This document shows, piece after piece, positions 1 through 9,700 of a stretch of DNA of 64,000 bases (position 1 is the first letter of the stretch; every line of letters starts with the position of its first letter). Origin of the DNA: Corynebacterium lactis (GTDB lineage: Bacteria > Actinomycetota > Actinomycetes > Mycobacteriales > Mycobacteriaceae). The stretch is from positions 832,119-896,118 of the forward strand of contig NZ_ULHE01000001.1 in NCBI RefSeq assembly GCF_900519355.1. The letters are read 5' to 3'. Under the pieces are notes generated by a model. That model was not told the origin of the DNA and made no database searches. It saw only the letters and a program-made list of their open reading frames with translations. Position numbers and translations under genes: made by a program.

Positions 1-1
1 C

Positions 2-540
2 GGCGCCCGCGTCGGCGAGCTGCACGGCCAGATGGACCCCGAGGACAAGGACCGCGCCATGCAGGCGTTCGCCGCGGGAGACCTGGACGTTTTGGTGTCC
101 ACCACCGTCATCGAGGTCGGCGTGGACGTGCCGGAGGCGACCATCATGATGATCCGTCGCGCCGAGAGCTTCGGCATCTCCCAGATCCACCAGCTCCGCG
201 GCCGCGTCGGGCGCGGCGACCACGGGGGCCTGTGCTTCCTGTGCACGCACACCCACTCCGGCACGCCCGAGCGCGCCCGACTCGACCGCATCGCCGCCAC
301 CACCGACGGCGTCGAGCTGGCCGAGCTAGACCTCGCCACCCGCTCCTTCGGCGACCTGCTCGGCGACGACCAGTCCGGCATCGCCACCGGGCTCGGGCTG
401 GTGGACCTCACCACCGACGCGCCATCATCGAGCGCTCGCGTGCCGACGCCGCCCACCTCCTGTCCGCGCAGCCCGACGCGGTGGAGCACCTGATCTCGGA
501 CATCGACGCCGAGCAGTCCGATTACCTCGACCGGGCCTGA
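2..540 (+). CDS. recG: ATP-dependent DNA helicase RecG, C-terminal part, frameshifted
   Basis: This is the 3' end of recG; the 5' part lies before the window. RecG is a superfamily 2 helicase that remodels stalled forks and Holliday junctions. Helicase motifs V and VI are visible (STTVIEVGVDVPEAT, QLRGRVGRG), followed by the family's C-terminal wedge (FGDLLGDDQSG). The reading frame is open in frame 2 up to about 421. The conserved continuation (AIIERSRADAAHLL) is then in frame 1 and stops at 538-540. Restoring one G in 'gacgcgcc' (about 419-422) joins the two halves. The position upstream of a biotin carrier gene, rsmD and coaD is typical of mycolata. A sequencing indel is more likely than a real mutation. 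Confidence 0.88.
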   Translation, partial: RPRRRAARPDGPRGQGPRHAGVRRGRPGRFGVHHRHRGRRGRAGGDHHDDPSRRELRHLPDPPAPRPRRARRPRGPVLPVHAHPLRHARARPTRPHRRHHRRRRAGRARPRHPLLRRPARRRPVRHRHRARAGGPHHRRAIIERSRADAAHLLSAQPDAVEHLISDIDAEQSDYLDRA

Positions 541-555
541 CGTAGACTGTTGGGC

Positions 556-786
556 ATGGTAGATGTCTGCGCACCCTTTGCTGGAGTAATCCGCTGGGAA
601 GTCGCCGCGAATGATGCGGTGGCCACCGGCCAAACCATCGGCGTGGTGGAGGCCGTGAAGCTCGAGGCCCCCGTGGTCGCCCCCTGCCCCGGAACGGTGG
701 CGGAGCTGCTGGTCGGCGAGTTCACCGATGTTGAGGGCGGGCAGTTGCTGGCCCGGATCGCCCCGTCGGCAAGCGAGGGGGAGTAG
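556..786 (+). CDS. small biotin carboxyl carrier protein (biotinyl domain only)
   Basis: A 76-residue protein that is a single biotinyl/lipoyl attachment domain. The biotinylation motif is EAVKLEAP, with the acceptor lysine at about residue 35. The canonical motif is EAMKM, so here Val and Leu replace both Met residues. It probably serves as a carrier for an acyl-CoA or pyruvate carboxylase whose catalytic subunits are encoded elsewhere. ATG 556 is preferred over the upstream TTG 550 because a TAGACT box (543-548) lies exactly 7 nt before it, which fits a leaderless transcript. Position between recG and rsmD matches other Corynebacteriales. Lipoyl rather than biotin loading is less likely. 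Confidence 0.8.
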   Translation: MVDVCAPFAGVIRWEVAANDAVATGQTIGVVEAVKLEAPVVAPCPGTVAELLVGEFTDVEGGQLLARIAPSASEGE

Positions 787-791
787 GCCAC

Positions 792-1370
792 GTGACACGC
801 ATCATCGCAGGTGAGGCGCGCGGGCGGAAGCTCGTGGCGCCGAAGGGGCAGGCGACGCGGCCGACCACGGACCGCGCGAAGGAGGCCCTGTTTTCCTCCT
901 GGACCACGCGCTTCGGGCTGGAGGGCACCACCGTGTTGGACCTCTTCGCTGGCTCGGGCGCGCTCGGGCTGGAGGCGGCCTCGCGCGGGGCGGCCACGGT
1001 CGTGCTGGTGGAGCACGACGCCAAAGCTGTTGAGGCGATCGAGAAGAATATCCGCACGGTCGGGCATCCGGACACGCGCGTGGCGCCGATGAAGGTGTCG
1101 ACGTTCCTGGCCGGAACTCCCGGAGTGCTCTTCGATCGCGTTATCGCGGACCCGCCCTACGAGCTCTCCGGCGAGGCCGTGACCGAGATGCTGGATGCGC
1201 TGCGCCCCTTCCTCGCGCCGGGCGCGGTGGTGACGGTGGAGCGCTACCGCGACGACGAGGAGACCGTCTGGCCGGAGGGCTACGAGCTGCTGCAGCAGAA
1301 GCTAAAGCGCCGCATCCACGGCATCGCGCGCTTCGACACGGCGATCTTCGGCGAAGCGGAGGAGGAGTAG
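792..1370 (+). CDS. rsmD: 16S rRNA (guanine(966)-N2)-methyltransferase RsmD
   Basis: A 192-residue Rossmann-fold SAM-dependent methyltransferase that modifies G966 of 16S rRNA during small-subunit assembly. The SAM-binding motif I is DLFAGSGALG (residues 50-59) and the catalytic DPPY motif is at 120-123. The conserved N-terminus (RIIAGEARGRKL) supports the GTG start at 792, which has a purine-rich AGGGGGAG about 8 nt upstream. The stop codon directly abuts the ATG of coaD, so the two are co-translated, a common pairing. Length is normal for the family. Confidence 0.93.
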   Translation: MTRIIAGEARGRKLVAPKGQATRPTTDRAKEALFSSWTTRFGLEGTTVLDLFAGSGALGLEAASRGAATVVLVEHDAKAVEAIEKNIRTVGHPDTRVAPMKVSTFLAGTPGVLFDRVIADPPYELSGEAVTEMLDALRPFLAPGAVVTVERYRDDEETVWPEGYELLQQKLKRRIHGIARFDTAIFGEAEEE

Positions 1371-1844
1371 ATGACGCACGCGTGCTGCCCGGGCTCCTAC
1401 GACCCGATGACATCCGGCCACCTCGACATTGTCGAGCGGGCCTCCCGCCAGTTCGACCGCGTGACGGTGCTGGTAACCCACAACCCGAACAAGCAGGGCA
1501 TGTTTAACGTCGACGAGCGCATCGCCCTGATCCGGGAGTGCACCGCGCACCTGGACAACGTGGTGGTGGACTCCTGGTCGGAGCTGCTGGTCAACTACAC
1601 CTCGGCCAACGACATCTCCTGCCTGGTCAAGGGCCTGCGCTCGGCCGCGGACTACGAGTACGAGGTACCGATGGCGCAGATGAACCGCCGCATGACGGGC
1701 ATCGAGACGCTATTCATGGAGGCCGATCCGCAGTATGGCCACGTCTCCTCGACGCTGATGAAGGAAGTCGTGCGCTACGGCGGCTCCGTGGAAGGCCTGG
1801 TTCCTGAGCCTGTCTTGCGGGCCCTGCAGAGCAGGCTGGGCTAG
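1371..1844 (+). CDS. coaD: phosphopantetheine adenylyltransferase
   Basis: A 157-residue nucleotidyltransferase for the penultimate step of coenzyme A synthesis, converting 4'-phosphopantetheine and ATP to dephospho-CoA. The nucleotidyltransferase T-x-G-H motif is TSGH (residues 14-17), within PGSYDPMTSGHLDIVERA. The family motifs VKGLRSAADYEYE and SSTLMKEV are also present. It starts immediately after the rsmD stop codon. Full length and typical. A large imperfect hairpin follows the gene (1860-1933). Confidence 0.95.
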   Translation: MTHACCPGSYDPMTSGHLDIVERASRQFDRVTVLVTHNPNKQGMFNVDERIALIRECTAHLDNVVVDSWSELLVNYTSANDISCLVKGLRSAADYEYEVPMAQMNRRMTGIETLFMEADPQYGHVSSTLMKEVVRYGGSVEGLVPEPVLRALQSRLG

Positions 1845-1859
1845 CGCACAAAATGCAAA

Positions 1860-1933
1860 GCACCTTAGCGCTGGCTGGTGACTGTAGCCCACGCTATCGG
1901 CTGCTCTAAAGTCACGGGCCAGCGCTAAAGTGC
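1860..1933. other. long imperfect hairpin downstream of coaD
   Basis: Arms 1860-1875 (gcaccttagcgctggc) and 1918-1933 (gccagcgctaaagtgc) are complementary at 15 of 16 positions. Inside them, gtgact (1878-1883) pairs with agtcac (1910-1915), and gtagcc (1884-1889) can pair with ggctgc (1899-1904) using one G-U pair. No T-run follows, so it is not a classical intrinsic terminator. It could be a Rho-independent RNA end without a U tract, an RNA stability element or a protein-binding dyad. Confidence 0.5.
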
Positions 1934-2037
1934 GGGGAAGCGGAAGGGGCCGCGTGCCCCGCCGTACGGGCCATTTTCCGCAACACGCTGACCAGGGCTA
2001 ACCCCAAAGCCGCAGCCCAGCCCGTACACTCAAAACC

Positions 2038-2820
2038 ATGTTTCGCGTCTTCGAATCCCTTGATGAACTAGTCCAAATTATCGAAGAGGCCCACGGCGTG
2101 CCGCTGTCGGCCAATTGCATGGTCCCGCGCCAGCGCGTCCTCGAGCTTCTCGACGAGCTGCGCGACGCCTTCCCGGCCGAGCTTGACGACGCCCAGGACG
2201 TCCTGGACCAGCGCGACGAGATTATTGATGACGCGGAGGCCCGCGCGAATAACACGATTAGCACCGCGGACGATGAGGCCCACCGCATCGTCGACGAGGC
2301 GAATGCCCGCGCCACCCAGGAGATTGAGGATGCGCAGGCCCGCGCGGACAACACGATTGGCGCGGCCGAGGACGAGGCAGCCCGCGTCCGCGAGGATGCG
2401 CAGCGCGAATACGACGACGTGGTCGGACGCGCGGCCGCCGAGGCCGACCGCCTGATCGCTGACGGTAACGCCTCCTACGACCGCTCCGTCGCGGAGGGCC
2501 GCGAGGAGCAGGCCCGCCTTATCGCCGAGTCCACCGTGGTCCGAGAGGCCAACGAGGAGGCCCGCCGCGTCGTCGCCGACGCCCACGCGGATTCGACCCG
2601 CCTGCGTGAGGAGTGCGATCGTTACGTCGACGGCAAGCTGGCCGAGTTCGAGGAGTCCCTGTCCGCGACGCTGCGCAGCGTCAACCGCGACCGTTCCGCG
2701 CTGCGCTCGGGCGCGGGCGCATCGGGCGCTGGTGCGCAGGGCGAGCGCGAGCCGCGCGAGGCCCGAGAGGTCCGAGAGTCCCGCGAACCGCGCGAGCCGC
2801 GCCGCCGTTACGAGCGCTAG
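2038..2820 (+). CDS. sepIVA: DivIVA-domain septation protein, SepIVA-like
   Basis: A 260-residue, highly charged, predicted coiled-coil protein. The N-terminal 50 residues (MFRVFESLDELVQIIEEA, then MVPRQRVLELLDELRDAFP) match the start of mycobacterial SepIVA, a DivIVA-like septum and cell-elongation factor. An internal duplication is visible: ARANNTISTADDEA and ARADNTIGAAEDEA. The C-terminal 30 residues are an Arg/Glu-rich tail with repeated RE(P/S)RE units. The neighbourhood (coaD, DUF177, rnc, mutM) matches the mycobacterial locus. ATG 2038 has a TACACT box exactly 7 nt upstream (2025-2030), suggesting a leaderless mRNA. The exact role is inferred from homology and synteny. Confidence 0.8.
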   Translation: MFRVFESLDELVQIIEEAHGVPLSANCMVPRQRVLELLDELRDAFPAELDDAQDVLDQRDEIIDDAEARANNTISTADDEAHRIVDEANARATQEIEDAQARADNTIGAAEDEAARVREDAQREYDDVVGRAAAEADRLIADGNASYDRSVAEGREEQARLIAESTVVREANEEARRVVADAHADSTRLREECDRYVDGKLAEFEESLSATLRSVNRDRSALRSGAGASGAGAQGEREPREAREVRESREPREPRRRYER

Positions 2821-2849
2821 GGCGATCGCGGGGTAGACTGTCATGCATC

Positions 2850-3401
2850 ATGACTGACTCATCCCCATTTATCCTCGACGTTTCCAACTGCCTGCGTGAC
2901 TCCATGCCGGAGCAGTTCCGCACGGTGGGCAACACCCCTGTCCGCATCGGCGCCGAGATGATCGGCGTGCCGGAGGGCACCGAGGTCGTCGTTGACGGCA
3001 TCATCACGAACCTGGGCGGCGGCGTCATGGTTGACGCGACCGTGACCGCACCTGCCCAGGGCGAATGCGTCCGCTGCCTCGCCGGTCTGAACAAGGAGCT
3101 GAACATCCACGTCAGCGCCGTGTTCTCCGGCAGCGACGACTTCATCACCGGCGATGATGCCGAGGAGGGCGAGGACGAGGTCCTCGAGATCGTCGACAAC
3201 ACCGTCGACATCACCCAGGCCGTCATCGACGAGGCCGTGCTGAGCCTGCCGTTCAACCCCTCCTGCGAGAACCTCGGCATCGACTGCCACGACTCCGACA
3301 CCGACGTACCGGAGCCGGACGGCGTCTCCGGCGAGGAGGAGAAGGCCGACCCGCGCTGGGCCGCGCTCGCCGAGAAGTTCCAGAACCTGGACGAAAAGTA
3401 A
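2850..3401 (+). CDS. DUF177 / YceD-family protein
   Basis: A 183-residue acidic protein of the DUF177 (YceD) family, linked in other bacteria to accumulation of 23S rRNA or large subunits. It has the paired cysteine regions of the family: ECVRCLAGL (about residues 72-80) and NPSCENLGIDCHDSD near residues 136-150, a possible metal site. In many bacteria yceD precedes rpmF; here it precedes rnc, as in mycobacteria. The ATG at 2850 follows a TAGACT box (2834-2839) by 10 nt. An upstream out-of-frame ATG lies at 2843. Molecular function is not certain. Confidence 0.82.
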   Translation: MTDSSPFILDVSNCLRDSMPEQFRTVGNTPVRIGAEMIGVPEGTEVVVDGIITNLGGGVMVDATVTAPAQGECVRCLAGLNKELNIHVSAVFSGSDDFITGDDAEEGEDEVLEIVDNTVDITQAVIDEAVLSLPFNPSCENLGIDCHDSDTDVPEPDGVSGEEEKADPRWAALAEKFQNLDEK

Positions 3402-3420
3402 TTAGAAGGAGAGATGTCGG

Positions 3421-4149
3421 ATGAGCCGCAAGCGTCGGCTAACCGGTGAGGCCGCCCGGAGCGCGGCCTTCGACAGCGTCGACCACGCGCCGCTGCTGGA
3501 CAACCTCGGAGTGGAGCTGTCGGAGGATTCGCTGCGCCTGGCGCTGACCCACCGCAGCTTCGCCAACGAAAACGGAAACCTCACCAACAACGAGCGGCTG
3601 GAGTTCCTGGGCGACGCCGTGCTGGGCATGTGCGTCGCGGAGGAACTCTACCGCCGCTTCCCGGACCGCGCTGAGCAGGACATTTCCAAGATGCGCGCCG
3701 GCGTGGTGAACATGTACGCGCTGGCCGACCTGGCCCGCCGCATCGGGCTGGGTGAGCATATTCTGCTGGGCCGCGGCGAGCAGTCCACCGGCGGCGCCGA
3801 TAAGCACTCCATCCTCGCGGACACCACCGAGGCGCTGCTGGGCGCGATCTACCTGCAGCACGGCTTCGAGGTCGCCAAGGCGACCGTCCTGCGCCTGTTC
3901 AGCACGATGATCGACGACGCCCCGACGGAGTCCCGCGGCCGCGACTGGAAGACGCTGCTGCAGGAGCGCATCGCCGCGAAGAAGCTCTCGGCGCCGGAGT
4001 ACACGGTCAAGACGACCGGCCCGGACCACGACCTCACCTTCTTCGTCGACGTCTCCGTCGACGGCGTGGTCAAGGGCAGCGGCACCGGCGCCACCAAGAA
4101 GGAAGCCGAGATGAAGGCCGCCCACCAGGCGCACACCGCGCTGGGCTAG
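3421..4149 (+). CDS. rnc: ribonuclease III
   Basis: A 242-residue double-strand-specific endoribonuclease that processes rRNA precursors and structured mRNAs. The signature NNERLEFLGDAVLG is at about residues 60-73, and the second catalytic acidic stretch (DTTEALLGAIYL) at about 124-135. A C-terminal dsRNA-binding domain ends in GTGATKKEAEMKAAHQA. ATG 3421 is preceded by AGAAGGAG (3404-3411). An out-of-frame ATG at 3414 is ignored. It is 19 nt after the DUF177 gene and 13 nt before mutM, so these form one operon. Confidence 0.95.
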   Translation: MSRKRRLTGEAARSAAFDSVDHAPLLDNLGVELSEDSLRLALTHRSFANENGNLTNNERLEFLGDAVLGMCVAEELYRRFPDRAEQDISKMRAGVVNMYALADLARRIGLGEHILLGRGEQSTGGADKHSILADTTEALLGAIYLQHGFEVAKATVLRLFSTMIDDAPTESRGRDWKTLLQERIAAKKLSAPEYTVKTTGPDHDLTFFVDVSVDGVVKGSGTGATKKEAEMKAAHQAHTALG

Positions 4150-4162
4150 GGCACACGATCCC

Positions 4163-5005
4163 ATGCCCGAGCTCCCCGAGGTCGAGTCGGTCCGCCGAGG
4201 ACTGGAACCCTACGTGCTCGGCGCGCGCCTGGACGATGTGCAGGTGCTTCGTGACCGCGCGGTGCGTCGTCAAGCGGGAGGCGCCGCGCAGTTCGAGGGG
4301 TGGGCGCGCGGCCGCACGGTCGTCGGCACGGATCGCCGCGGCAAGTTCCTGTGGCTTGTGCTTGACGACGGCTCGGCCGTCACCGTCCACCTGGGCATGA
4401 GCGGCCAGTTGCGCATTGAGCACCCCGGGACGGCGCCCGGGAGGCACACCAGAGCGGTCTTCGAGCTCGGCAACGGCCACGCGGTGCACTTCAACGACCA
4501 GCGCACGTTCGGCTGGGTGTGGGCGACGGAGATGGTGGATTCGGCGGGCAAGCGGGTGCCTGTGCCGGCCCGCGATATCGCGCCGGACCTGCTGGAGCCG
4601 GGCCTGGACGTGGTGGCGCTCGCGCACCGGATGCGCAGGTCGCGCTCGGCGGTGAAGAGGGTGTTGCTGAACCAGAACGTGGTTAGCGGCATCGGCAATA
4701 TCTACGCCGACGAGATGCTGTGGGCCGCGCGCGTGGACGGGAAGACTCCGGCGGACGAGGTCTCGGTGCGGCGCCTGGCGAAGCTGCTGAGGGAGGGCCA
4801 GCGGGTGCTACTCGCAGCTTTGGACGCGGGCGGGACCAGCTTCGATTCCCTGTACGTGCACGTCAACGGGGAGAGCGGCTACTTCGATAGGTCGCTGAAC
4901 GCCTACGGGCGGGCGGGGCAGCCGTGCGCGAGGTGCGGCACCCCGATCGTGCGGGAGCAATTTATGAACAGGTCAAGCTATCTGTGCCCGCGCTGCCAAC
5001 GCTAA
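4163..5005 (+). CDS. mutM: formamidopyrimidine-DNA glycosylase (Fpg/MutM)
   Basis: A 280-residue bifunctional glycosylase/AP lyase that removes 8-oxoguanine and FapyG. The N-terminal catalytic Pro-Glu is present (PELPEVESVRRGLE), as is the lysine loop RRGKFLWLV. The C-terminal zinc finger is intact: CARC, 16 residues, CPRC. The helix-two-turns-helix segment QNVVSGIGNIYADE is well conserved. The stop codon TAA (5003-5005) forms the first bases of a TAAGAT box 6 nt before the next gene, so the following transporter may have its own leaderless promoter. Confidence 0.95.
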   Translation: MPELPEVESVRRGLEPYVLGARLDDVQVLRDRAVRRQAGGAAQFEGWARGRTVVGTDRRGKFLWLVLDDGSAVTVHLGMSGQLRIEHPGTAPGRHTRAVFELGNGHAVHFNDQRTFGWVWATEMVDSAGKRVPVPARDIAPDLLEPGLDVVALAHRMRRSRSAVKRVLLNQNVVSGIGNIYADEMLWAARVDGKTPADEVSVRRLAKLLREGQRVLLAALDAGGTSFDSLYVHVNGESGYFDRSLNAYGRAGQPCARCGTPIVREQFMNRSSYLCPRCQR

Positions 5006-5014
5006 GATTTCCTT

Positions 5015-6475
5015 ATGAACTTCATGGAAACGGCGACCGAATGGGTCAATGCTTGGAACGACAAGTACTGGCTCTTCATGATTGTGCTGCTGATCGCGGC
5101 CGGCCTCTACTTCTGTTGGCGGACCATCGTGGTCCAGATCCGCTACATCCCGGAGATGTTCCGGGCGATCACCGAGAAGCCCTCGGACATCTCGGAAGGC
5201 GTCAAGGGCATTTCGGCCTTCAAGGCGTTTACCATCTCGGCGGCCTCTCGCGTCGGCACGGGCAACGTGGCGGGCGTGGCCGTGGCCATCACCACGGGCG
5301 GCCCGGGCGCGGTGTTCTGGATGTGGCTGCTAGCCGGCATCGGCGGCGCGACCAGCTTCATCGAGTCGACCTTGGCGCAGCTCTACAAGGTGCGCGACCA
5401 CGACTCCTACCGCGGCGGCCCCGCCTACTACATCACGAAGGGCCTCGGTAAGAATTGGCGCTGGATGGCGACGCTGTTCGTCCTGGCCATCACCGTCACC
5501 TACGGCTTCGTGTTCAACGCGGTGCAGTCCAACTCGATTACGGCGGCCATCTCCGAGTCCACCGGCAACGACTCGGTCGGCTTCAAGCTGGGCATCGGCG
5601 TCGTGCTGGCGATCCTGACCGCCCTGATCATCTTCGGCGGCGTGCAGCGCATCTCGGCCGTCACCCAGGTCGTCGTGCCGATTATGGCGGTGGCCTACAT
5701 CGTCTTGGGCCTGATCGTCCTGGCCCTGAACATCACCGAGGTCCCGGGCATGATCGCCCTGATCTTCGAGCACGCCTTCGGCATCCGCGAGATTACCGGC
5801 GCCGCGATCGGCACCGCGATGATGCAGGGCATCCGCCGCGGCCTGTTCTCCAACGAGGCCGGCATGGGCTCCACCCCGAACGCCGCCGCCACCGCGTCGG
5901 TGTCGCACCCGGTCAAGCAGGGCCTGATCCAGACCATGGGCGTCTACTTCGACACCTGGGTGGTCTGCACCATCACCGCCGTGATCATCCTGCTGTCGGA
6001 CCCGTCGTTTGGCGGCGACGCCGAGGGCACCTCGCTGACGCAGGCCGCGCTCGCGGCGCAGCTCGGCGGCTGGGCGATCCACGCGGTGACGGTCATCATC
6101 TTCTTCCTGGCGTTTTCCTCGGTGGTGGGCAACTACTACTACGCCGAGGCCAACGTGCCCTTCCTGACCAAGAGCAAGGCGGCCCTGAACACGGTCCGCG
6201 GCTTGGTGGTCCTGTGCGTCGTCGGCGGCGCCGTCGGCTCCGTGCCGCTGGTCTGGTCGCTGGCGGATACCTTCTCGGCGCTCATGGCGACCATCAACAT
6301 CGTGGCCATCCTGCCGCTCGGCGGCGTGGCTGTGGCCCTGCTGAAGAACTACTCGGCCCAGAAGGCTGAGGGCCTCAACCCCGTGTTCCACCGCGATGAC
6401 CTGCCGAACCTGCGCGGCCACGCCAACATTGAATGCTGGGACGGCTCGGACCCGATCACCCGTCGTGAAGCATGA
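5015..6475 (+). CDS. alanine/glycine:cation symporter (AGCS family)
   Basis: A 486-residue polytopic membrane protein with about ten hydrophobic segments. AGCS family hallmarks are visible: [24 protein letters not shown] (split here as [12 protein letters not shown] and [10 protein letters not shown]), [13 protein letters not shown] and [18 protein letters not shown]. These proteins import small amino acids with sodium. ATG 5015 has TAAGAT 6 nt upstream (5003-5008). The stop overlaps the start of the acylphosphatase by 4 nt (ATGA). Substrate cannot be read from sequence. Confidence 0.92.
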   Translation: MNFMETATEWVNAWNDKYWLFMIVLLIAAGLYFCWRTIVVQIRYIPEMFRAITEKPSDISEGVKGISAFKAFTISAASRVGTGNVAGVAVAITTGGPGAVFWMWLLAGIGGATSFIESTLAQLYKVRDHDSYRGGPAYYITKGLGKNWRWMATLFVLAITVTYGFVFNAVQSNSITAAISESTGNDSVGFKLGIGVVLAILTALIIFGGVQRISAVTQVVVPIMAVAYIVLGLIVLALNITEVPGMIALIFEHAFGIREITGAAIGTAMMQGIRRGLFSNEAGMGSTPNAAATASVSHPVKQGLIQTMGVYFDTWVVCTITAVIILLSDPSFGGDAEGTSLTQAALAAQLGGWAIHAVTVIIFFLAFSSVVGNYYYAEANVPFLTKSKAALNTVRGLVVLCVVGGAVGSVPLVWSLADTFSALMATINIVAILPLGGVAVALLKNYSAQKAEGLNPVFHRDDLPNLRGHANIECWDGSDPITRREA

Positions 6476-6765
6476 GTGAGCACGTAAGCGATGCCGCGAC
6501 CCGGCTGACCGCGTGGGTCCACGGTCACGTCCAGGGCGTGGGCTTTCGCTGGTCGACGCGCGTGAGGGCCCTGGAGCTGGGGCTGGTCGGCTACGCGAAG
6601 AACTACCCGGACGGGCGCGTGCTCGTCGTGGCGGAGGGGCCGCGCGAGGCCTGCGAGGCGCTGCTGGCCTGGCTGGAGGGCGACTCGACGCCCGGAACGG
6701 TCACGACGGTAGTGGCCTCGTACGGGGAGCCCAAGGGCCAATATCAGTCCTTCGACCGCAAGTAG
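6472..6765 (+). CDS. acyP: acylphosphatase
   Basis: A 97-residue acylphosphatase that hydrolyses carboxyl-phosphate bonds. The active-site loop is VQGVGFR (residues 21-27) with the catalytic Arg, and the catalytic Asn is in [10 protein letters not shown] (about residue 44). It overlaps the symporter stop codon by 4 nt. In mycolata acyP commonly sits just upstream of smc, as here. Confidence 0.92.
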   Translation: MSEHVSDAATRLTAWVHGHVQGVGFRWSTRVRALELGLVGYAKNYPDGRVLVVAEGPREACEALLAWLEGDSTPGTVTTVVASYGEPKGQYQSFDRK

Positions 6766-6780
6766 GTAGAATTTCCACCC

Positions 6781-9700
6781 ATGTATTTGAAATCGCTGAC
6801 TCTGAAGGGCTTTAAGTCCTTCGCTTCGGCGACCTCAATGAAGTTCGAGCCCGGCATCTGCGCGGTGGTGGGGCCGAACGGGTCGGGCAAGTCCAACGTG
6901 GTCGACGCCCTGGCCTGGGTGATGGGCGAGCACTCCGCCAAGACGCTGCGCGGTGGCAAGATGGAGGACGTCATCTTCGCCGGAACCTCGGGGCGCAAGC
7001 CGCTGGGCCGCGCCGAGGTCACGCTCACCATCGACAACTCGGACGGCGCGCTGCCGATCCAGTACCGCGAGGTCAGCGTGACCCGCCGCATGTTCCGCGA
7101 CGGCGCCAGCGAGTACGAGATCAACGGCTCCCGCGTGCGCCTCATGGACGTCCAGGAGCTGCTCTCCGACACGGGTATCGGCCGCGAGATGCACATCATC
7201 GTCGGGCAGGGGCGCCTGTCGCAGATCCTGGAGTCGCGGCCCGAGGACCGCCGTGCCTTCATCGAGGAGGCCGCGGGCGTGCTCAAGCACCGCCGCCGCA
7301 AGGAGAAGGCGCAGCGCAAGCTGGCGTCGATGCAGGCGAACCTCGACCGCCTGCAGGACCTGACCGGCGAGCTCTCCCGGCAGCTGAAGCCGCTGAAGCG
7401 CCAGGCCGAGGCGGCCTCGCGCGCCCAGACCGTGCAGGCGGACCTGCGCGACGCCAAGTTGCGCCTGGCCGCCGCCGACTTCGTGGACCTCAAGGCGAGC
7501 CTGGAGGACATCGCCGGCCAGGCCCGCCTCATCGAGGAGAAGGTGGAGGCAGCCACCGAGCGCGTCGAGATGGCCACCGAGCGCACCGCCGAGCTGGAGT
7601 TCGAGCTGGAGGAGATCACGCCAGCTGCCGACGCCGCCCGCGACCTGTGGTTCCGCCTGTCGGCTCTCGGCGAGCGCGTCGCCGCCACCGCCCGCATCGC
7701 GGCCGACCGCGCCGCTGACCACTCGGTCACCCCCTGGACCGGCCCGGACCCGGACTTCTTGGAAAAGCGTGCCGACGACGCGGCCGCCGAGGAAGCGACG
7801 CTGCAGGAGGCCGAGGACGAGGCGCGGGAGCGCCTGGAGTCGGTCCGCGAGACCCTCTTCGACGCCGAGGAGGAGGCCCGCGCCGCGGAGGCCGAGCACC
7901 TGGCGGCCGTGCGCGCCATCGCCGATAGGCGAGAGGGCGTCGTTCGCCTGATCTCGGCGGAGGAGTCGCTGCGCACCCGACTGGAGGCGGCGCAGGCGGA
8001 GGCCGAGCGCCTGGCGGAGCAGACCGCCGAGACCGGGCAGCGCCGTGCGGACGCCACCGCGGCCGTGGAGGCCGCCGCCGAGGAGCTGGCCACCGCCGAG
8101 CTGGAGGGCCCGGAGCTACAGCGCGCCCACGAGCAGGCCACCCGCGAGGCCGACGCCGCCACCGCGCGCCTCAAAGAGCTGCGTGTCGACGAGCGCGACC
8201 TGGAGCGCACGGTATCGGGCCTGGCCGCCCGCATCGAGGCCCTGGAGGCCGCCCGCGCCGCCGCGGCCAACGACGGCACCGCGTGGCTGAAGGAGAATCA
8301 CGGGCTGGGGACGGTCTCGGAGGCCATCTCGGTGGATTCGGGCTGGGAGAAGGCCGTCGCCGCGGCACTCGGGGGCGCTGCGGAGGCGCTCGTCTCTGGC
8401 GCCGAGCACACCGGCGAGTCCCTGATTACCGAGCTGCTGGACTCCGGGAAGGGCAGCGCCGTGGTGCTCGACGGCGTCGCCGATGCCAGCCCCTGGCGCC
8501 TGGACGTCTCCCTGCCCTCCGGCGCCGACTGGCTGCTCGACCACGTTACGGTCCCCGGCCACCTGACCCGCCCGCTGACCGCGCTGCTGGTCGACGTCGT
8601 CGCCTGCGCCGACCCCGAACAGGCCGCCCAGATCGTCGAGCAGGACTCCCGCCTGCGCGTGGTCAGCCGCGACGGCGTTGTGCGCGGCCCCGGCTGGGTC
8701 GCGGGCGGCTCCGGCGGCCGGCAGTCCGGCATGGAGATCGCCTCGGACATCGCCGCGGCCCGGCAGGAGCTGCAGGCCGCCACGGAGCGGCTGAACGACC
8801 TGGCTGGCGTGCTCTCCGGTGCCGCGGCCGAGGAGGAGGACCGGCGCACCGACGCCGCGGCCGCCCGAGCGGCCCTGCGCGAGCACCAGCAGCGCATGAA
8901 GGTCTTGGGCGACGCCCGCACCCGCGCGACCGCGCAACTCTCCGGCGTCGTCCACGACTCCGAGCGCGCCGAGAAGCGTGGGGCGGAGGCCGCCGCACGC
9001 GTCGAGTCCCTGCGTGGCGAGCTGGAAGAGGTCGCCGATCGCCTGGCCCGTGTGGATCGCGACCCCGCCGAGGGGGAGCCGTCGACAAGCGAACGCGACC
9101 GCACGGCGGAGGCCCTGGCGGCGGCCCGCGCGATGGAGACGGAGGCGCGGCTGGCGCTGCGCACGGGCGGAGGAGCGCGCGGGGCAGCGTGCGTGGCAAG
9201 GCGGAGCGTCTGCGCAGGCAGGCGGCGGCGGAGCGCATCGCGAAGGCCCGGCACGAGGACGCCCAGGCGGCGCAGGTGGCGCAGCGCGAACTCGCAGGAG
9301 TCGTCGCCGAGGTGGCAGAGGACCTGCGCGCGAAGGTGGCGGTGTCGCTCGCGCGCGCGGAGGCCGACCGCGACGAGACCGAGGCGACCAAGAAGACGGT
9401 GACGGCGGCGCTGGCGCAGGCGCGCCAGGAGGCCAGCCAGGCGCAGCGGGAGCTGAGCGCGCTGACGGATTCGGCGCATCAGGGAGACATCGCAAAGGCG
9501 CAGGCGCAGGTGCGGGTCAATGAGGCCGCCGAGCGCATCGTCGATCAGCTGGGCCTGTCGGTCGCGGACCTGCTGGAGGAGTTCGCGCCGGACGAGGACT
9601 TTGACCGCGCCGCGGTGACCAAGAAACTCAAGCAGGCGGAGAAGGACCTGCGTGTGCTCGGCCGCGTCAACCCGCTGGCGCTGGAGGAGTACAAGGCGAT

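Noticed and set aside
5330..6421. Long minus-strand open frame (363 codons) inside the symporter gene
   Set aside because: It is an antisense shadow of a high-GC gene, with His/Asp/Gly/Gln-rich low-complexity translation and no domain.
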